Source: Paralithodes platypus (taxonomy: Eukaryota > Arthropoda > Malacostraca > Decapoda > Lithodidae). Taken from it: 64,000 nucleotides of DNA. Below are positions 31,265 through 42,186 of this stretch, in pieces. The DNA lies in contig CM064492.1 in the NCBI GenBank assembly GCA_032716605.1, positions 46,035,403 through 46,099,402 of the forward strand. Direction: 5' to 3'. The translations under genes and the position numbers were made by a program. Every line of letters starts with the position of its first letter. Position 1 is the first letter of the stretch. The notes under the pieces were generated by a model. The model was not told where the DNA came from. It worked only from the letters and a program-made list of their open reading frames with translations, and did no database searches.

Positions 31265-32739
31265 TCTGGTGACATACCAGATAGCTTGAAAAATGCAATA
31301 ATTGCCCCACTGCATAAAGGAGGGAGTAAAGCACTACCAAAAAACTACCGCCCGGTAGCTCTAACCTCTCACATCATTAAAGTTTTCGAGCGAGTCCTGC
31401 GAAGCAAAATTTCAACATTCATGGAGACAAATGAACTACACAACACCGGTCAACATGGGTTCAGAGCGGGAAGATCATGTCTCTCACAACTTTTGGAACA
31501 CTATGACAAAATTCTTAAAGCGCTAGAAGAAAAGAAAAACGTGGATGTCATTTACACCGATTTTGCTAAGGCATTTGATAAATGTGACCATGGTATAATA
31601 GCCCACAAACTGAAAGCAAAAGGTATAACTGGGAAAATCGGACGGTGGATATACAATTTCCTCGTAAACCGAAAATAATCGGTAGCAGTAAACCAAGTCA
31701 CTTCTGAGCCTTCGGATGTCAAAAGCTCAGTGCCCCAAGGAACAGTGCTAGCGCCCCTTCTGTTCCTCATACTAATTTGCGACATAGATACCAACACCAG
31801 ACACAGTACGGTGTCGTCTTTTGCTGATGACACAAAATTAAGCAAGATAGTAAACACAAGAGGACACGGGCCGACTGCAGGAAGACATGAATGTAGTGTT
31901 CCAGTGGACCAGGGAAAACAACATGCAATTCAATGAGGAAAAATTCCAATTAATACGGTACGGAGATAATAATGGTGTTAAAGAAATTACAAATTACTTA
32001 ACAGAATCTAACCACATAATAGAACGGAAAGACAGTGTGAAAGACCTTGGGGTATTAATGTCTGAAAATATGGGTTTCAAAGTACATAACCAGGTCAAAG
32101 TGGCGGCTGCGAAACGTCTAACGGGTTGGATTCTGCGTACTTTTAAAACACGCGGTGAATTGCCTATGATAACGCTCTTCAAATCTCTAGTGCTACCGCG
32201 GCTTGAATACTGTAGCGTATTAACATCCCCATACAAAGCAGGTGAAATAAATGACGTAGAGAGTGTACAAAGAAATTTCACTTCGCATATAAGTTCGATA
32301 AAACATCTACACTATTGGGAGCGTTTAAGAGCACTGAATCTGTACTCACTGGAACGTAGAAGAGAACGTTACCTAATAATACACGTGGAAAATCGCAGAG
32401 GGTTTAGTACCAAACCTACATACTCCGATAGTCATGAAATTCAGTGATAGGAGAGGCTGGGAATGCGAAATCCCCCGGATGAATAACAGGGGTGCTATGG
32501 GCTCTCTACGAGAGGGCTGGTTATCACACAGAGGCCCACGTCTCTTCAACAAACTCCCACGGCGAGTAAGAGACATGAGGGACATCTCGTTAGACAACTT
32601 CAAGAGAGCCCTAGATGTCGAACTGCAAAAAGTGCCAGACGAGCCCATCCTCGCAAGGGAGCGAGCTGTCGCTTCAAACAGTCTACTGCACCAAATCACC
32701 ACCCATAACGAGGGGCGTCGCGCTCCTTGGTGCCGCTAG
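31265..32739 (+). pseudogene. LINE3b RT, broken
   Basis: The frame 31265-31678 ends at a TAA where LINE3a has CAA (NRK-Q). It resumes through SVPQGTVLAP, then shifts frame after SFADDTKL (about 31855) and again near 32380. Compared with LINE3a it keeps Lys at the position where LINE3a has TAA and lacks the 27-bp duplication. Confidence 0.87.
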
Positions 32740-32785
32740 AAGAGCGGCGAACACATCTAAAGGTATCTAAAGGTAAGGTATCTCC
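31265..32785 (+). mobile_element. LINE3b: CR1/L2-group LINE, second copy
   Basis: Nearly identical to LINE3a (10650-12195) but truncated to the RT. It ends in the same repeated tail. Its 5' end sits at ctattcctccctct and its 3' end at ctccaccctcctctctcc, so it may have landed in the pyrimidine-rich 5' part of the adjoining Jockey-like LINE. Confidence 0.85.
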
Positions 32786-33983
32786 ACCCTCCTCTCTCCT
32801 ACTTATGCCTAATATCCTAATCTCTTCTAAAGATGTACTTTCTACCCTCTCTGGGCTTAATACTAAGAAGGCGTACAGTCCGGACGGTGTTCCTCCTGTT
32901 GTACTTAAAAACTGTGTTTCCGTGCTGACCCCCTGCCTAGGCAAACTCTTTCGTCTCTGTCTCTCCTCTAACGTCTTTCCATCTTGCTTGAAGTTTGCTC
33001 TCATTCAACCTGTCCCAAAGAAGGGTGACCGCTCTCAACCCTCCAACTATCGTCCAATTGCTCTCATCTCTTGTATCTCTAAAGCTTTTGAAACTATTCT
33101 TGCTTCCAAATTTCTTAAGCATTTCTCTTCTCATAATCTGCTCTCAGATCGCCACTATGGCTTTCTTAACCCTTTATTGGCGGCGCGCAACTTATGTTGT
33201 GTGAAAGAAATTTGGACTAAGTGGCGGTTCACAACTTATGTCGTGTGCCATTTTCACCACGTAATGTTGCTGAGAGAGAGAGATAAATGGTGGCAGGAGA
33301 GTAGCAAGCGTATGACTGCGCCAGACCACCGCGGCGGACCTACTGACATGAATCCCACCCTCCCCCACCCTCACGCACTCGCTACACAGGGAATTATGTA
33401 GGGAAACTACCTAATTACATGGTTTTTGCACTCGTGTTGCGCGATCGTTGAAAGAAAACTAGCGGTCGTACAAGGATGGTTGGGGTGTCATTGGAAAGCT
33501 CTGTTTATGCCCTTTCAGGGATAGATACTTGTTTTACGCTCTGGGTCTTATTTAGGCATGAAAATGATCATGTAAACAACCCTATTTAGGGTAAAAACAC
33601 CCCGCTGGGCGGTACATATAAATTACCGCCTAGGCCGCTCGTAAGGTGTTAAGGGTCGCTCTACTGGTGATCTTCTTTCATATCTTACTAACTCTTGGTC
33701 ATCCAACTTTCGGGACTTCGGTGAGACTTTTTCTGTTGCACTAGATATATCGAAGGCCTTCGATAGAGTCTGGCACAAATCTTTGATTTCCAAACTGCCC
33801 TCCTTCGGTTTCTGTCCCTTCATCTGTGCCTTTGTATCTAATTTCCTTTCCGACCGTTCCATAGCTGCGGTTGTGGACGGCCATCGCTCATTTCCTCATT
33901 CCATCAACTCCGGTGTTCCTCAGGGTTCTGTCCTATCTCCTATTCTCTTTCTAATTTTCATAAATGATCTCAACTGTACATCC
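32786..33983 (+). mobile_element. Jockey-like LINE fragment split by MITE-D
   Basis: RT motifs: KKAYSPDGVPPVVLKN, SNYRPIALIS, then (after MITE-D) GRSTGDLLSYL, VALDISKAFDRVW, SGVPQGSVLSP. It stops before the ADD motif, at NDLN (about 33973), where an RTE tail begins. It is the same family as 54090-55035 and 58770-60013. Confidence 0.85.
33170..33648. mobile_element. MITE-D, TTAA-flanked, 479 bp
   Basis: TTAA lies at 33166-33169 and 33649-33652. Ends are CCCTTTATTGGCGGC and the complement CACCTTACGAGCGGC (weak inverted repeat). Removing it with one TTAA rejoins the RT frame (RHYGFL-KGRSTGD). It is non-coding. Confidence 0.85.
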
Positions 33984-34062
33984 GCCATTACGACAAGAGA
34001 CTGAAACTGCACGTATGTGTGGAACACTCAGTCTTAAAATTTGATGTATGTATGTATGTACA
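33984..34062 (+). mobile_element. RTE 3' tail fragment
   Basis: Matches 61148-61215 (ccgccattaggacaagagaatgaaactgcacgtatgtgtgg...) and ends in (atgt)n. Only about 80 bp of the RTE 3' end is present. Confidence 0.8.
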
Positions 34063-34077
34063 GTACTGTATTTAATC

Positions 34078-34233
34078 CATTCAACATCCTGCGCCAGCAT
34101 TTTGAATAGCCCGCGCGGAAGTATCATGGAGTACTCGTCATAAGTGCACGCCTAATTCCCTTATGGGATCGTCATTTTGATCGGGTACCCTACAGAAAAA
34201 AACTCCGTAAAATATAAAAAAGAAAAAAATAAC
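34078..34233 (-). repeat. R53 repeat, left half, interrupted by piggyBac
   Basis: The inverted match of 53837-53992 (...cgcgcggaagtatcatgg..., ...gggtaccctacag...). The right half is 38676-38777. Confidence 0.9.
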
Positions 34234-34649
34234 TTAACCCTCCAGCCCCGGGGGCTATAGCTTACGACTGTGCTCCGGTACCGGGTGTTTTGACGATCTT
34301 TGGCCTATGTTAACTACTCTGTAAGTCAATGAATATGTCATGTAATGTTGTGAATAAAAAAGAATAATGTTCCACAAACCTTCCTCTGTCGAATGGAATT
34401 GAGTAGAGGTCTCTAGCCCCTCTGGTTGCATAATGGTGAGCGCGGGAAGACGAGTGCTTTTCGGCGGCAAATTCTTCCCGCGTTCGGACACGTCGCCCCG
34501 GCCATGGCTACGACGCACCTAGCCGCTCGTCGCGCCAAAGTATTTATCTCCCTTAGACGATTTTAGTGTTTGATATTGAGAATGTGATGTTTATTTGATA
34601 TTTTCTAGTTATTTTGAGGCCAATTATATAAAATATGTTTATTAGGGTA

Positions 34650-35334
34650 TCACTGTCACTGATATTGCCAATTTTCACTCGATACCGTACATTTTATTAG
34701 TAATTGAGGTAGCTTATTGTTGTATTAGGCACTGATTATTCGTTATCACAGGTGTTTATTATACTTTGGCCATCATATATTAGGTCTTGTGTCACTTTCA
34801 CTTTGACAAATATGCTTTAGAGAGTGTCACTGTCACTGATAATGCTCATTTTCACTCGATACCGTACATTTTATTAGTAATTGAGGTAGGTTATTGTTGT
34901 ATTAGGCACTGATTATTCGTTATCACAGGTGTTTATTATACTTTGGCCATCAAATATTAGGTCTTGTGTGACTTTCACTTTGACAAATATGCTTTAGAGA
35001 GTGTCACTGTCACTGATAATGCTCATTTTCACTCGATACCGTACATTTTATTAGTAATTGAGGTAGGTTATTGTTGTATTAGGCACTGATTATTCGTTAT
35101 CACAGGTGTTTATTATACTTTGGCCATCAAATATTAGGTCTTGTGTCACTTTCACTTTGACAAATATGCTTTAGAGAGTGTCACTGTCACTGATAATGCT
35201 CATTTTCACTCGATACCGTACATTTTATTAGTAATTGAGGTAGGTTATTGTTGTATTAGGCACTGATTATTCGTTATCACAGGTATTTATTATACTTTGG
35301 CCATCAAATATTAGGTCTTGTGTCACTTTCACTT
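34650..35334. repeat. 177-bp tandem repeat, 3.9 units
   Basis: Units start at 34650, 34827, 35004 and 35181 (tcactgtcactgat...). The last unit breaks off after about 154 bp. The units are nearly identical. It lies in the non-coding 3' region of the piggyBac element. Confidence 0.95.
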
Positions 35335-35601
35335 AGTTATATGATTTGTAAACGTTTTATATACAATTTATTGTCTTTTTTCACTGATTTATATATTTCT
35401 ATAGGTTCTAATCATATGAATGTCACTTGGTATATACATATGTGTCACTTTCACATATTATTATGGTGTAATTGTATTTGTATCAATGTTCTCATAATAC
35501 ATGACTTTTGTATTACAATACATTGGTTTTCTTCCACTTTTTGCCTATATATAATTATAGTGTACATATTGTCATTTTATTTGGCAATTTCAGTATGATT
35601 A

Positions 35602-38478
35602 TTAGAACTCCAGCTTGGAGTGGTAATCAAAGAAGCACTCTAAAGCACAGAGTGCCACCTTGCACTCCACACACTCCATGGTTGACTTTTTACCTGACCT
35701 CAGCTTCACCCTGCTGTTGTAGCAGACATGGCACCGCTTCTGCTGTGTTCTTCCTGATTCATTCTGAGGCAGGGAACCAAGCCTGTGCCTAATCAAGTAT
35801 TGAGCACACTGCAAGCGGTCAATAACGGCGGGCCCAGGATGTGCCACTGCCCTCTGTGGCATAGCATACTTCTCCAGGAGCTCCGTCAACACCTGCTTTT
35901 GGAACCTCCGCAGGCTATTGAACTTCATGGGTGTGTTCACATTCCGAAGCTTGTATATGTTGTAGGCATTCAGAACTGACATGTCCACCATATGCAGAAA
36001 GAACTTTTTGTACCATCTGCACGAGGTACGCAGGCAGTCAATGAAGCCTATCTGCATATCGGACTTGTCCACCAGCCTCATGTTGATGTTGTAGTCCAGG
36101 ACAGCATCGGGCTTGGTCACCCTGGCCTGGGTGCGGCGATCCACCTTGCCAGTCTCCACCATTTCCCCCTTGTGGATGGTGGTCAGGAGGTTGACCTTCC
36201 GCTGGTCGTGCCAGTGGATAGCCAGAATGGGCCCCGACTTCTTCTTGAACACATCACCTTTTTTGGTCTTTGGAGGGAAAGGTGGCATGCCCTTCCTTTT
36301 CCCTCGTACTGTGCCTACAGTCCCCGTCTTGCGCTCATGCAGGTACTGTGAGAGAGTGGGGGACGTGTATTAATTGTCCGTGTAGAGGACGTGATTCTTG
36401 TGAAAGTAGCGGTCCATCATGGCTTGCACCACTGCTCCGCCAAAGCCAATGAGGGGGTCCACAAGCAAGTCCCCTTCCTTCCCGCTGTAGACCAGGAAGT
36501 CCAGGACATAGCCAGTTTGGCAGTCGCACAGCACAAAGAATTTTATGCCAAAGCGATGTCTTTTTGAGGGGATGTACTGCCGGAAGCTGAGTTTTCCCCG
36601 GAACAGCACAAGAGACTCGTCAATGACGACCTTGCGGAAGGGCTTGAAGTAGGAGGTGAAGCGTTCTCGCATCATCTCGTACAACGTCCTAATCTTCCAC
36701 AGCTTGTCTGGGAGGTGGACGTCAAGGTTGGTGACAAGATGGAGCGCTGCGAGGATATCAAGGTACCGGTCGCGAGACATATATTTCCCGAAGGCAGGGG
36801 TGGATATCAGATCATTGGTGATCCAATAGTCAGGCAACCTATGCTTCTTGACATGAGGCATTAGCATGGTGAGTGCCAGGAACACCATGAACTCTTTATG
36901 AGTCACTGGGGTCCACTGCCTCATGTGGCCCTTGGTCACCTTTCCCAAAAAGTGGACCTGGAATTGGTGCTGCTTATTTGTCTCTTTGACAACATAGCCT
37001 ACCACCTCCTCATCAAAGAAGGCCTCAAATAGTTCGTGTGGTGGAGCATTGGGGCCTGCAGGAAAATTGGGGGTAACGCCTGAACCCTCCAGTACCTCAT
37101 CAAAAGCTGGCACATCAGGGTTGTATCCATCCTCATCAACTACGTCTTGCCACTGAAAAACGTAGAATGGGTCTTGTCTACGCTGACGAGGAGCTCCAGC
37201 TGGTGGCCCAGCACGCCCACGGCCAACTCGGGAGGCGCGCGCCCTAGGGCGGCGGCCAGGGCGGTGGGCAGCACGACGGGCAGCACGACGCCGGGCCAAG
37301 CGGATGGGTCGAGGGTCGTCGATGTCCATATAGTCATCGTCAGAGTGGTCATCTTGCCCTGACGGTGGACCTATGTAATCATGGCCAGAGTCTTCAGAGA
37401 GGTGCCCTTCATCATCAGTGGCCCCCACATAATCTGGCGGGGAACCAGTGATGTGTGGGCGGCGTGCGGGTGGGCGAGGTGGGGAAGGAGTGGCAGGTGA
37501 GGCTGTGTCCCCCCGAGGTCCCGGGCTCCTTGGCCTGCGACGAGTGACAGAAAGCAATGTTTCACTGTCACTAGGCCCAGGTATTGGTGATGCGAGCTCA
37601 AAGACTTCTTCAGGAAGACATGTTGAAGGCGGGAGAGGTGGGGAGGACCGTGGGGAAAGTTGCGGGGACGTATGGCTGGGGCCGGCCGGGGTGGACGCCG
37701 CGGGAGCCTCGAACAAAACTCTCTTACTTTTCTTAATTTTCTTGGTATATTTCCTACCTTTCCCCTTTTCGGCAGCAGTATGTCTCCTGTCGGGGGACCT
37801 AGGAGGCAAATAGGCCGAAAGTGTGGGGTCCTCAACCCTTGGCAATGGTGGGGGTGGTGGGGAAGAATGCGGGGCATCCGGGTCATCTTGGGTGACGTGG
37901 GTAGATAAGGGAGACAATGGCGGACGAGAAGGGTCACCACGCTGACCCTCACTCACAGCCTCATCCTCACCAAGTAGTTTTGCTTGTTCCCTAGCTGCCG
38001 CGGCTGCCTTTTCAAGTATTTTCTGCTTATACAAATGTAGCTTGAAAGGCGATTTACCTGGGGAAGGGCTTGGCGTCGTGTCACTTATGCGAAATTTGGT
38101 GAGTGACCTTGAACTCTCCCACTCACTCACTCTCTCAAGTTCACTGTCTTTAGGTAAACCAGCTTCCTCAACAACTGGTACATCACCTTCATCACTCTCA
38201 TCACTGTCATGTTCTCTCGCAAATCCCAGGAATTGCTCTTCTTTGTCACTCTCATGGCCATAATCACTCGACTTATAATTACTGGAGTCGTCACTGACTT
38301 CATCATCAACATTATGCTTGGCATCAGCTCGCTCATAAAGTCTCAATGTCGTCTCAATACCTCCGGGAGATAACACATTTAGGCGATGGCGTCGGGGTAA
38401 GGCGCGACGAACAAGCAAGGGCGTCGTAGGAAGCACGGTATCGGACACAGCGGAATCACTATTTGGCGTACTGTCCAT
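35602..38478 (-). pseudogene. piggyBac transposase with a single in-frame stop
   Basis: The start is chosen at the ATG ending at 38478 (MDSTPNSD); the open frame upstream crosses the element end. A frame of 958 codons, longer than the 594 of the Trichoplusia transposase, is broken only by TAA at 36372-36370 (codon 703). Codons 1 to about 480 are acidic, Ser/Pro-rich and apparently disordered, with an Arg-rich stretch (about 390-450). The DDE core follows: VVIDESL (Asp 620), HVLYTDN (Asp 701) and MRLVDKSD (Asp 804); the spacing fits D268/D346/D447 of piggyBac. The C-terminus has a Cys-rich finger (CHVCYN, CVECKVALC). The stop falls two codons after the second Asp, where relatives have an aromatic residue. 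It would cut and paste at TTAA. Confidence 0.93.
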
Positions 38479-38675
38479 GATGGCGTCGGGGTAGATACTG
38501 TTGCTGTGGCGTAGTTTACGCCTGGTGGCGCCACCTACCGTCCCACGATACCGAAAATGTACGCGCGGCATTCGAAAGCACGCACGCAAGCAATGGGCGT
38601 TCAAGAGCCCTTCCGGGTTGCGCGGGCCGAGGTTGTTATGGGCGTTCAAGAGCCCTTCCGGGTTGAAGGGGTTAA

Positions 38676-38777
38676 TATCTGTTATCATAAGACTTGCCAT
38701 ATGCGTGGATTTCTCATGTTTTGCTTCCCCAACACCAGGCCCTCTAGCGGCCATCGTCTTCCTTCCAACTTCCGCGG
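38676..38777 (-). repeat. R53 repeat, right half
   Basis: The inverted match of 53741-53836 (caagtcatatgataatagatattaa... side), including caacaccaggccctctagcggcc. Confidence 0.9.
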
Positions 38778-39112
38778 CCATACTGTCAACAAGGCTTGCG
38801 CCGCGCTCCGCTTCATTCGACGTTCCAGAGCTTCTAGTGAGTCCTTACTCATTTGTATACATCTGTGTTGTAGTAACAAGGTTTAGATTAGCTAGCACAG
38901 CTGCCAGATTGGTATGTCTGCAGGAAGTGTGTGTTAAAATAGGGTACTTTTGTAACAGGCGTCTACGGGTCCCAGGATCGTCGTACCGCGTGTGTTTTTT
39001 TGTTGTGTTACGCCTATAGCTTTTGTGATTACTTAGCTAGGAGGCTACCACTCTACAAGGCATTATACAGACTGTCAATATTGAGGAAAGTACATGTCGT
39101 ATTATTCATATA
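38778..39112. other. Unassigned sequence
   Basis: No coding signal or recognised repeat between R53 and the T3 MITE. Confidence 0.3.
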
Positions 39113-39443
39113 CAGTAGGGTCTCACATAAAACGAGTTTATGGTCGATAAACGAGGGCGTTTTATGCGATTTCGTTTTATGTGAACACAGCATTTTGGTG
39201 GCGCAATATCGTCAATGTTCACTGTAAGCGAAAATTTTTGTACAAAGCGAACGATATGTCGTACGTTTTGTACGATATTTCGGCGCTCTATATGAAAACT
39301 CCTCGGATTTGCCCCACTTTGGCGGCGGACTCGTTTTATGTGATCACATTCGTTCTGATCGAAAATTAAATATTAATATTTTAGGTCGGTCGTTTTAATC
39401 GAGACTCGTTTTATGCGAACACGTTTTATGCGGGACCCTACTG
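39113..39443. mobile_element. T3: pogo/Tigger-type MITE, 331 bp
   Basis: TA flanks (39111-39112, 39444-39445). Inverted ends CAGTAGGGTCTCACATAAAA and CAGTAGGGTCCCGCATAAAA. The motif CGTTTTATG(T/C)G recurs at least five times inside in both orientations. It is non-coding. Confidence 0.88.
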
Positions 39444-39445
39444 TA

Positions 39446-40347
39446 CAGGTATCAGCAAATGCTCTGGTTTAAGGGTGTCTGCACGTGGTGCTCCACCTTC
39501 CAGGGTTCGTGTTTTGCTTTGGGCCCCTTGGGTGGGCCTCCCTCATCTGGGTGCTGTGCTGGGTCTTCGGAGCGTCGTCTGCCTGTGATGTTCTTCGTAC
39601 CTCGTGGTCAGCCTTAGTAGGGGTCTCCGGCGTAGGCTTCAGGTAATTTAGGATGCTAAATTTTCTGTATTTTGATTATATGCCTATGTATGCCCCTAGT
39701 GTTTTTTAATGTGTGTTGGCATGTATTGGGGTAGGGGAGACGTCCCTATATATTCTTTATGATGTGTTATGTATGGGACTTAGGTTAGTGGAGCTGTGCC
39801 TTAGCTCCATTTTCCTGAGTTTTTGTTTTTTCCGGCGGCCCCGTGCGGTGGGCCCAGGTTATCCGTCTTAAAAACGGGTAGGAACAATCAAAAGGTCCCG
39901 GCGTGGTTTGGCTGAACCACATTCTCCCGGCGGAACTGCATTCCTAAGGGGGCTGCAAACTCGGCCCGCCGCGTTAACTCGCCCTGCCTGACCCAGTTAC
40001 ACTATTAGATTTTCTCGCTCTGCGGCGCCACAAGTCGAGTGTACAAGAGTGATAAGATTAGTTTTGCAAACTTTTTCATTAATGATCAGACACTAAAGGT
40101 CAAGGGACCTGTGACACTTCTCACAGGTAAGTAGTTAAAGTCAGCTTAGACGAGTCCAGCGGAAGGTTAGAATAGTGGTGCACTATAGCTAATTTTCCGG
40201 CGGACTCGAGTTAGGATGTATAACACCTCGCAGGTTGTCCTTATGAGCATTGATTCCTGGATTTTTTTTATTTCCAGGCTCCTAAGACTGCTACTCCGGC
40301 GGAGTTTGGGTGGCTGATCCCGGCGGGGGGGGCCCTTTATTGGCGCC
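39446..40347 (+). other. DIRS3 leader and upstream flank
   Basis: Non-coding, with CCGGCGG strings typical of these DIRS elements (39832, 39930) and a cacaggtaagtag string (40123). The true 5' terminus of DIRS3 is not resolved. I found no clear inverted terminal repeat with the 3' side. Confidence 0.4.
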
Positions 40348-41742
40348 GTGACGAGATTTGAACTATGCATTACTCATACCTGCTCTCTGTTGCCTATTTT
40401 TGCTCACAAACTATGCATTAAGTGCGTCAAGTGCTTGGATCGTTCTCGAGGCTTGTGGTTATCTAAACGCTGTTCAATTTGCTCTGATTTGAAAACCGCA
40501 TTAGTTACTAACAGAGACTTATCGTGCCTAGCGGCCTTACAAGAGATTAAGGCTACATTTAATTCTTATGCCAAAGACACGGCCCATAAGGCACTTCACT
40601 GTGATGATGAAGTTCTATGGGAACAACTTATATAGTTACCCCTTGTGAAACCCGGTTCCTCTAAATCTGTCAGACCCAAAGTCAAGTCGAAAACCCAAAG
40701 CAAAGAGGTAGTGAGTAGTAGCAGTGAGAGTGATGTCACCGAGGTTCCCCCCTCCGACCATGCCAAGAGGAGACGATCACCCTCTCCGAGGCGGAAGTCG
40801 AGGTCAAGATCTAGATCCCCCGCAAACAGTCTAGACACTCTTCCACGGAGTCTTCCCGGTCTACCAAACACCGGAGAGAGGACTCTGGGGGAGCGACGAG
40901 TCAGGCAAGCAGCGGCAGCCGGAGGGACACCCCTCAGCAACCGCCCCCTACCTCTGACACGCCTCAACATGATTCTGGGGACTCAGAAGTAGGGACTGAT
41001 GTACTGGAATCCACACCTAGTCATGAACAATCCTTGAGTGTGCCTCCCAATGTTACCTTTGCCATACCTAAATTGAATTATGTACCCCGTAGTGTTAGGT
41101 CGACAGGCCCGAGTAGGGTTCTGGCCGACCAGTACAGGGGATATCCGTTTGGGTCACAACTGAACTCTCAAGTGATTCCAGACTCCCAGCCCTTTGTGGC
41201 AGGGGGTTACTGGCGTCAGTCTGAACCATCTCAGCCTCTTTTTAACGTCAATCAAGAAAGAACTGAGGAAGGTAGCATAGACATGTTGCCATCATCGGTC
41301 CCAGATTTAATGTGGCCCCCGGCGGATCATGAAATAGTGACACAACAGGATAATCCTGTGCTGAGTGGAGAGCCGGAGGAAGTTATTTTCTCCCCGGCTC
41401 CCCAGTCACTCACAGGAGCGGATTCTGAAGCAAGTTCCCACTCATCCAGGGACTCCCACAGTAAGTGTGTTACTTCAGATCAGATAAGTGATTTATTGCA
41501 CAAGGTTATGCAACATTATCAACTCCCTGCCTCTTCGGACCCCCCGGTGTGTAAACCAGCTGTGACCCCTAGTACTTCTGTCGTAAGGCCCCTAGATCCC
41601 CCAGGTTTTCTTCCATCATGTCCTACCCCGGTGGTGGCCGCGGTTCCAGGCACTACAGTGCCGGCGACGCTGGCTACCTCCACTTTGAGGGTTATTGCAG
41701 ATATTCCTCCCCCTCCTTTAGATAGGGCACCTCTGAAGAAGG
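40348..41742 (+). pseudogene. DIRS3 gag, N-terminal part
   Basis: CIKCVKCLDRSRGLWLSKRCSIC at the N-terminus, a TAG at 40633, then an SR-rich block (RRRSPSPRRKSRSRSRSPA). A frameshift leads to 41034-41742 (VTSDQISDLLHKVMQ, IADIPPPPLDRAPLKK). The last codons before the LINE (APLKK) join to GPMPLLYGPD at 48790. Confidence 0.82.
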
Positions 41743-42186
41743 CCCCCGCTCTGCCTGCTTCGTTGGTTTCACTTTTGAACACGTGCGGGGGCTGACGGAG
41801 GCGGCAGGAGGGGAGTGCATGCCCGCATGCCCACCCTTCCTGCCACCCCCAACTAATTGTAGTGGGCCCTATCATTTCTCATCCTTTCTGTTTTCCGTTT
41901 TTCCCTTCTTCCCGCTGCCCCCTCCTTTGGGAGCACCGTGACTGTCATGAGGTAAACGACCGTACTCACTCTTTGGTTTCGTTGGAGGGTGTTGTGGGTC
42001 GGCAATCCCTACACCCGTCGAACTGTGGTACCCGACGTGTTCGAGCGAGGGGAAACTTTTATGCCAAACCCTAACCCTTGTGCTGGGTCGGCGATCGACG
42101 GATCGACGGCCCTTAAGGTGCATTAGTCGGGGTTTATATCTGCAAGAATTCCTAGGGCAGTCGTCCCGTCCTCTAATTGTGGCTCC

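Larger units (their letters stand above)
34238..38671 (-). mobile_element. piggyBac-type DNA transposon, 4.43 kb
   Basis: TTAA lies at 34234-34237 and 38672-38675. Left end CCCTCCAGCCCCGGGG, right end (complement) CCCCTTCAACCCGGAAGG. A doublet of the subterminal motif (38593 and 38640, 47 bp apart) matches MITE-A. The target is an R53 repeat whose uninterrupted copy lies inverted at 53741-53992, with one TTAA at 53833-53836. One transposase gene occupies the minus strand, and a 177-bp tandem repeat lies 3' of it. Confidence 0.95.

Noticed and set aside
34650..35334. CRISPR-like array
   Set aside because: The repeats are 177-bp direct tandem units with no short repeat-spacer pattern, in a eukaryotic DNA transposon.
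37140..37952. Additional ORFs in 37-38 kb on both strands
   Set aside because: They overlap the long transposase frame, are low in complexity and show no independent motif.
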